This document shows positions 12,576-14,772 of a stretch of 14,772 nucleotides of DNA, piece after piece. The stretch comes from Caryophanales bacterium UBA7642. Lineage in GTDB: Bacteria; Bacillota_I; Bacilli_A; RFN20; CAG-288. The DNA lies in assembly GCA_002483745.1 (NCBI GenBank), contig DLIM01000038.1, positions 1,144-15,915 on the forward strand, read 5' to 3'. Below the pieces are notes generated by a model, which saw only the letters and a list, made by a program, of their open reading frames with translations, ran no database searches and was not told the DNA's origin. How positions within the stretch are numbered: the first letter of the stretch is position 1; the number at the start of each line of letters is the position of its first letter. Made by a program: the position numbers and the translations under genes.

Positions 12576-14149
12576 GAAAACATTCGCACACGTTCATCAA
12601 GCGGTTAGCGATAGTCTTTGGGGCTATCGTTACTGTTTTTGGTCTCTCTGGTTGCACCAAATCTTTCTGCACTAACCAGGATAAAGCTAATCAGCTTTAC
12701 GCTAGTTATGGTAACATCTTTACTGATTCGATTAATGTCAGCGCCGATGATGTCGATGCCGGCGTCAGTGCTGAAGAAATCACAAAGCAGAACACTAACC
12801 GTACTACCCTTTATTCAACATTGGCTAGTAACGGTATCAATTCCTTACCTGATAAATCTTTCCAGGCCTTTATGAACAATAAGGTCACAACCTTCGTTGA
12901 TGACAACTATACTATGTGGACTGATGGTACTTTAGCTGATCTAGAAACCAGCAAAGCTAAGATTGTTGCTGAACATGTCGGTATCTATTCAGGTATCACC
13001 GCTGATGATAGTGGAAACAAAAAAGTCGGTGTCTTATGGACTAACTTTGATATTTGGTATGAAGAAGCTTTAACTGACAGTTCAGTTGGCGTATTAAAAG
13101 CTCCTTCTAGCCAGTTTGTTACTTTATTTAAGAGCACAATTGAGAAGACAATCGCCTCTAATACTGCCTGTATCTCACCTGTCAGTGAAGAATTCACTCA
13201 GGGCGGATCAACTATCTATATCGAAGGTAAAACCTGGGGTCAAGCCTTCCATGATTATGGCTTCCTTGAAGGTTTGTTTGTCTATCCATTCGCCTATATT
13301 ATTCACGTTATTTCAGAAAACTTCGGCGATACTGGCTGGGCACAAATCTTGGCTATTGTCGTTGTAACTTTATTGGCAAGAATCATCACCGTTATTTCTT
13401 CTATCTTCCAAAGTAGATCTCAGGCTAAGCAGCAAAAAATCCAGCCTATGATTAATGCTTTAAATGCAAAGTATCCTAATGCTACTTACGATAAAGAGCA
13501 AAAGAATGCCTTAGCTATGGAACAGGCAACTTTGATGAAGAAAGCTAAAGTCCATCCATTACTCCCAATGCTCTTCATGATTATTCAGTTCCCTCTATTC
13601 ATCTGCGTCTGGTCGGCATTGCAAGGTTCAGCCGCTCTAGCTAGCGGTAACTGGTTAGGATTATCCTTAACAACTACCGTCTCAACATGCTTTACTAGTT
13701 ATAGTTCAACTCCTGGCGCTATTGTCGGTATCTGTATCTTTATCTTTATGACTATTGCTAACGTCTTATCATCATTAACTGGTCTTTGGTTAAACAATTG
13801 GAGAACTAAAAACTTCGGCTCTCCTACTGCTCAGCCTAAGAAAGATGATAACGGTGCCGCTATTGATCCTAACAAGTCAATGAAGTGGATGACCTATATC
13901 ATGATGTTCTTCGTAGTCATCATGGGCTGGAGTTTACCGGCTGCTATGGGTATCTACTGGTTCTTAGGCGCTGTCATTGCTATTGCTCAGACTATCTTAA
14001 CCGAAGCTATCACTACTCACACTCGTCACAAGATGATGGCTGAGACTGGCGATGGTTCTGACTTAGCCGCTATTAGAAGAAGCTCTCACCACAATGATTC
14101 CAACAAGAAGGACAAGAAGTCCAAATCTGATAAGCCATTATGGAGGTAG
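12572..14149 (+). CDS. yidC: YidC/Oxa1 membrane protein insertase with large lipid-anchored domain, 525 aa
   Basis: YidC inserts and folds membrane proteins, alone or with SecYEG. The N-terminus is a lipoprotein signal peptide with lipobox LSGC (Cys28). Residues about 29-225 form a large extracytoplasmic domain. The insertase core then runs from about 230: a first helix with the conserved groove arginine at Arg270 (VTLLARIITVISS), the cytoplasmic helical hairpin at 280-328, then helices at about 330-352, 382-405, 440-455 and 458-480, with the IQFPLFICVWSAL signature at 338-350. The tail (492-525) is Lys/Ser-rich and basic, as expected for ribosome contact. Bacillota YidC proteins are usually about 260-310 aa, so the extra domain is unusual. 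It is coupled to rnpA by a four-base overlap. Confidence 0.94.
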   Translation: MRKHSHTFIKRLAIVFGAIVTVFGLSGCTKSFCTNQDKANQLYASYGNIFTDSINVSADDVDAGVSAEEITKQNTNRTTLYSTLASNGINSLPDKSFQAFMNNKVTTFVDDNYTMWTDGTLADLETSKAKIVAEHVGIYSGITADDSGNKKVGVLWTNFDIWYEEALTDSSVGVLKAPSSQFVTLFKSTIEKTIASNTACISPVSEEFTQGGSTIYIEGKTWGQAFHDYGFLEGLFVYPFAYIIHVISENFGDTGWAQILAIVVVTLLARIITVISSIFQSRSQAKQQKIQPMINALNAKYPNATYDKEQKNALAMEQATLMKKAKVHPLLPMLFMIIQFPLFICVWSALQGSAALASGNWLGLSLTTTVSTCFTSYSSTPGAIVGICIFIFMTIANVLSSLTGLWLNNWRTKNFGSPTAQPKKDDNGAAIDPNKSMKWMTYIMMFFVVIMGWSLPAAMGIYWFLGAVIAIAQTILTEAITTHTRHKMMAETGDGSDLAAIRRSSHHNDSNKKDKKSKSDKPLWR

Positions 14150-14155
14150 TTATAT

Positions 14156-14772
14156 ATGAACAAGTTCGAAGGAAAAACCGAAGAAGAAGCTGTCAAGAAG
14201 GCTTGTGAGTCTTTAGGTGTCAGTGATCCTAAGACCCTCAACTATCAGGTTATCTCTGTTAAGAAGACGCTTTTTAGCAAGACCATTACTATTGGTATCT
14301 ACTCAATCAACGATGTTATCGTCTTCGCTGATGATTACATCAAACGCTGCTTGCATTCTCTTGGATTAGAAGGTTCTACTGAAGCTAAGTACGAAGATGG
14401 CGTTATCAAGCTCAATATCGTTACTGATAAGAACAAGAACGTCATTGGTAGAAACGGTGATACCTTAAGATCAATCAATGAATTAACCCGTTCTGCCTGC
14501 TTCAACCGCTTTGGCGGACATTATCGTATTCTTCTTAATTGCGATAACTATAAGGAAGGCAAGTATGATAAGTTCACTTCTATGGCTAAGCATTATGCCC
14601 AGGAAGTCGAAAAGACTCATATCACTGCCGTTCTTGATCCGATGACTTCAGATGAAAGAAGAGTCATCCATCAGGCCTTGACTGGGTATCCTAACATCAA
14701 GACTCAATCCTTAGGAACTGGTCATAAGAGACATGTTACTATTCAGTGGGTCGGTGCTGCTACTGTTCCAGC
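14156..14772 (+). CDS. jag: RNA-binding protein Jag/KhpB (EloR), 3' end outside the window
   Basis: The frame is open from the ATG at 14156 to the window edge (205 complete codons). Residues 1-50 are a Jag N-terminal domain (FEGKTEEEAVKKACESLGV). A KH domain follows at about 80-150 with its GxxG loop GRNG at 98-101 (VIGRNGDTLRSINEL). Then comes the R3H domain, whose R-x-x-x-H signature is RRVIH (168-172) in TSDERRVIHQAL. KhpB/Jag proteins bind RNA and influence cell elongation and division in Gram-positive bacteria. GGAGG lies over the yidC stop, about 10 bases before the ATG. Only the last few residues of the R3H domain appear to be missing. Confidence 0.95.
   Translation, partial: MNKFEGKTEEEAVKKACESLGVSDPKTLNYQVISVKKTLFSKTITIGIYSINDVIVFADDYIKRCLHSLGLEGSTEAKYEDGVIKLNIVTDKNKNVIGRNGDTLRSINELTRSACFNRFGGHYRILLNCDNYKEGKYDKFTSMAKHYAQEVEKTHITAVLDPMTSDERRVIHQALTGYPNIKTQSLGTGHKRHVTIQWVGAATVP

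Noticed and set aside
12985..13367. Frames of 70-83 codons on both strands within yidC
   Set aside because: They are shadows of the confidently assigned yidC frame, with no ribosome binding sites and no recognisable protein features.
1..14772. Mycoplasma-type genetic code (TGA as Trp), suggested by low GC
   Set aside because: rnpA and the gene at 9330-9827 end with TGA at sensible positions (overlap with yidC start; terminator directly after), and Trp is coded by TGG throughout.
1..14772. Mobile element, CRISPR array, defence island, tRNA or rRNA genes
   Set aside because: No transposase, integrase, direct-repeat array, defence-type protein or tRNA-like cloverleaf was found; most genes are housekeeping or small unknown chromosomal genes.

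Overview
The window is AT-rich DNA from a low-GC Gram-positive bacterium (Bacillota). Four things support this: AGGAGG-type ribosome binding sites, TTGnnn/TATAAT promoters, lipoprotein signal peptides with LSxC lipoboxes, and the gene orders rpmG-secE-nusG and rpmH-rnpA-yidC-jag. TGA is used as a stop (rnpA at 12573-12575 and the gene ending at 9330) and Trp is coded by TGG, so this is the standard bacterial code and not the Mycoplasma code. An Erysipelotrichia-like or nearby uncultured lineage would fit, but the sequence alone does not prove it.

Layout. 1-940 (minus): two adjacent genes for exported proteins of unknown function, the second cut by the window edge, behind a promoter that carries two copies of a palindrome. 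941-1325: regulatory DNA plus a probable decayed gene for a secreted peptide. 1326-3807 (plus): an unknown six-helix membrane protein and a MATE efflux transporter. 3812-6114 (plus): promoter, hairpin, then rpmG (L33), secE, nusG and a PfkB-family kinase most like pseudouridine kinase, closed by a bidirectional terminator. 6141-8177 (minus): pyridoxine/pyridoxamine kinase, a small HTH protein and a DUF308-like membrane protein. 8249-8713 (plus): an unknown soluble protein whose 3' end overlaps a convergent lipoprotein gene (8688-9227, minus). 9330-9827 (minus): a conserved-looking protein of unknown function. 9942-11879 (minus): glutamine-dependent NAD+ synthetase. 12063-14772 (plus): rpmH (L34), rnpA, yidC and jag/khpB (cut by the edge), the cluster that often lies beside the replication origin.

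How the genes fit together. Two housekeeping expression units dominate: ribosome, secretion and transcription-factor genes (rpmG-secE-nusG) and ribosome, RNase P, membrane-insertase and RNA-binding genes (rpmH-rnpA-yidC-jag). Three cofactor or nucleoside salvage enzymes (PsuK-like, PdxK/PdxY, NadE) sit between them. No mobile element, CRISPR array, tRNA, rRNA or complete novel system was seen. The least explained parts are the exported-protein locus at the left edge, the very large lipid-anchored extracytoplasmic domain on YidC, the Thr/Ala trinucleotide repeat at the NusG N-terminus, and compact promoter architectures at nadE and rpmG.
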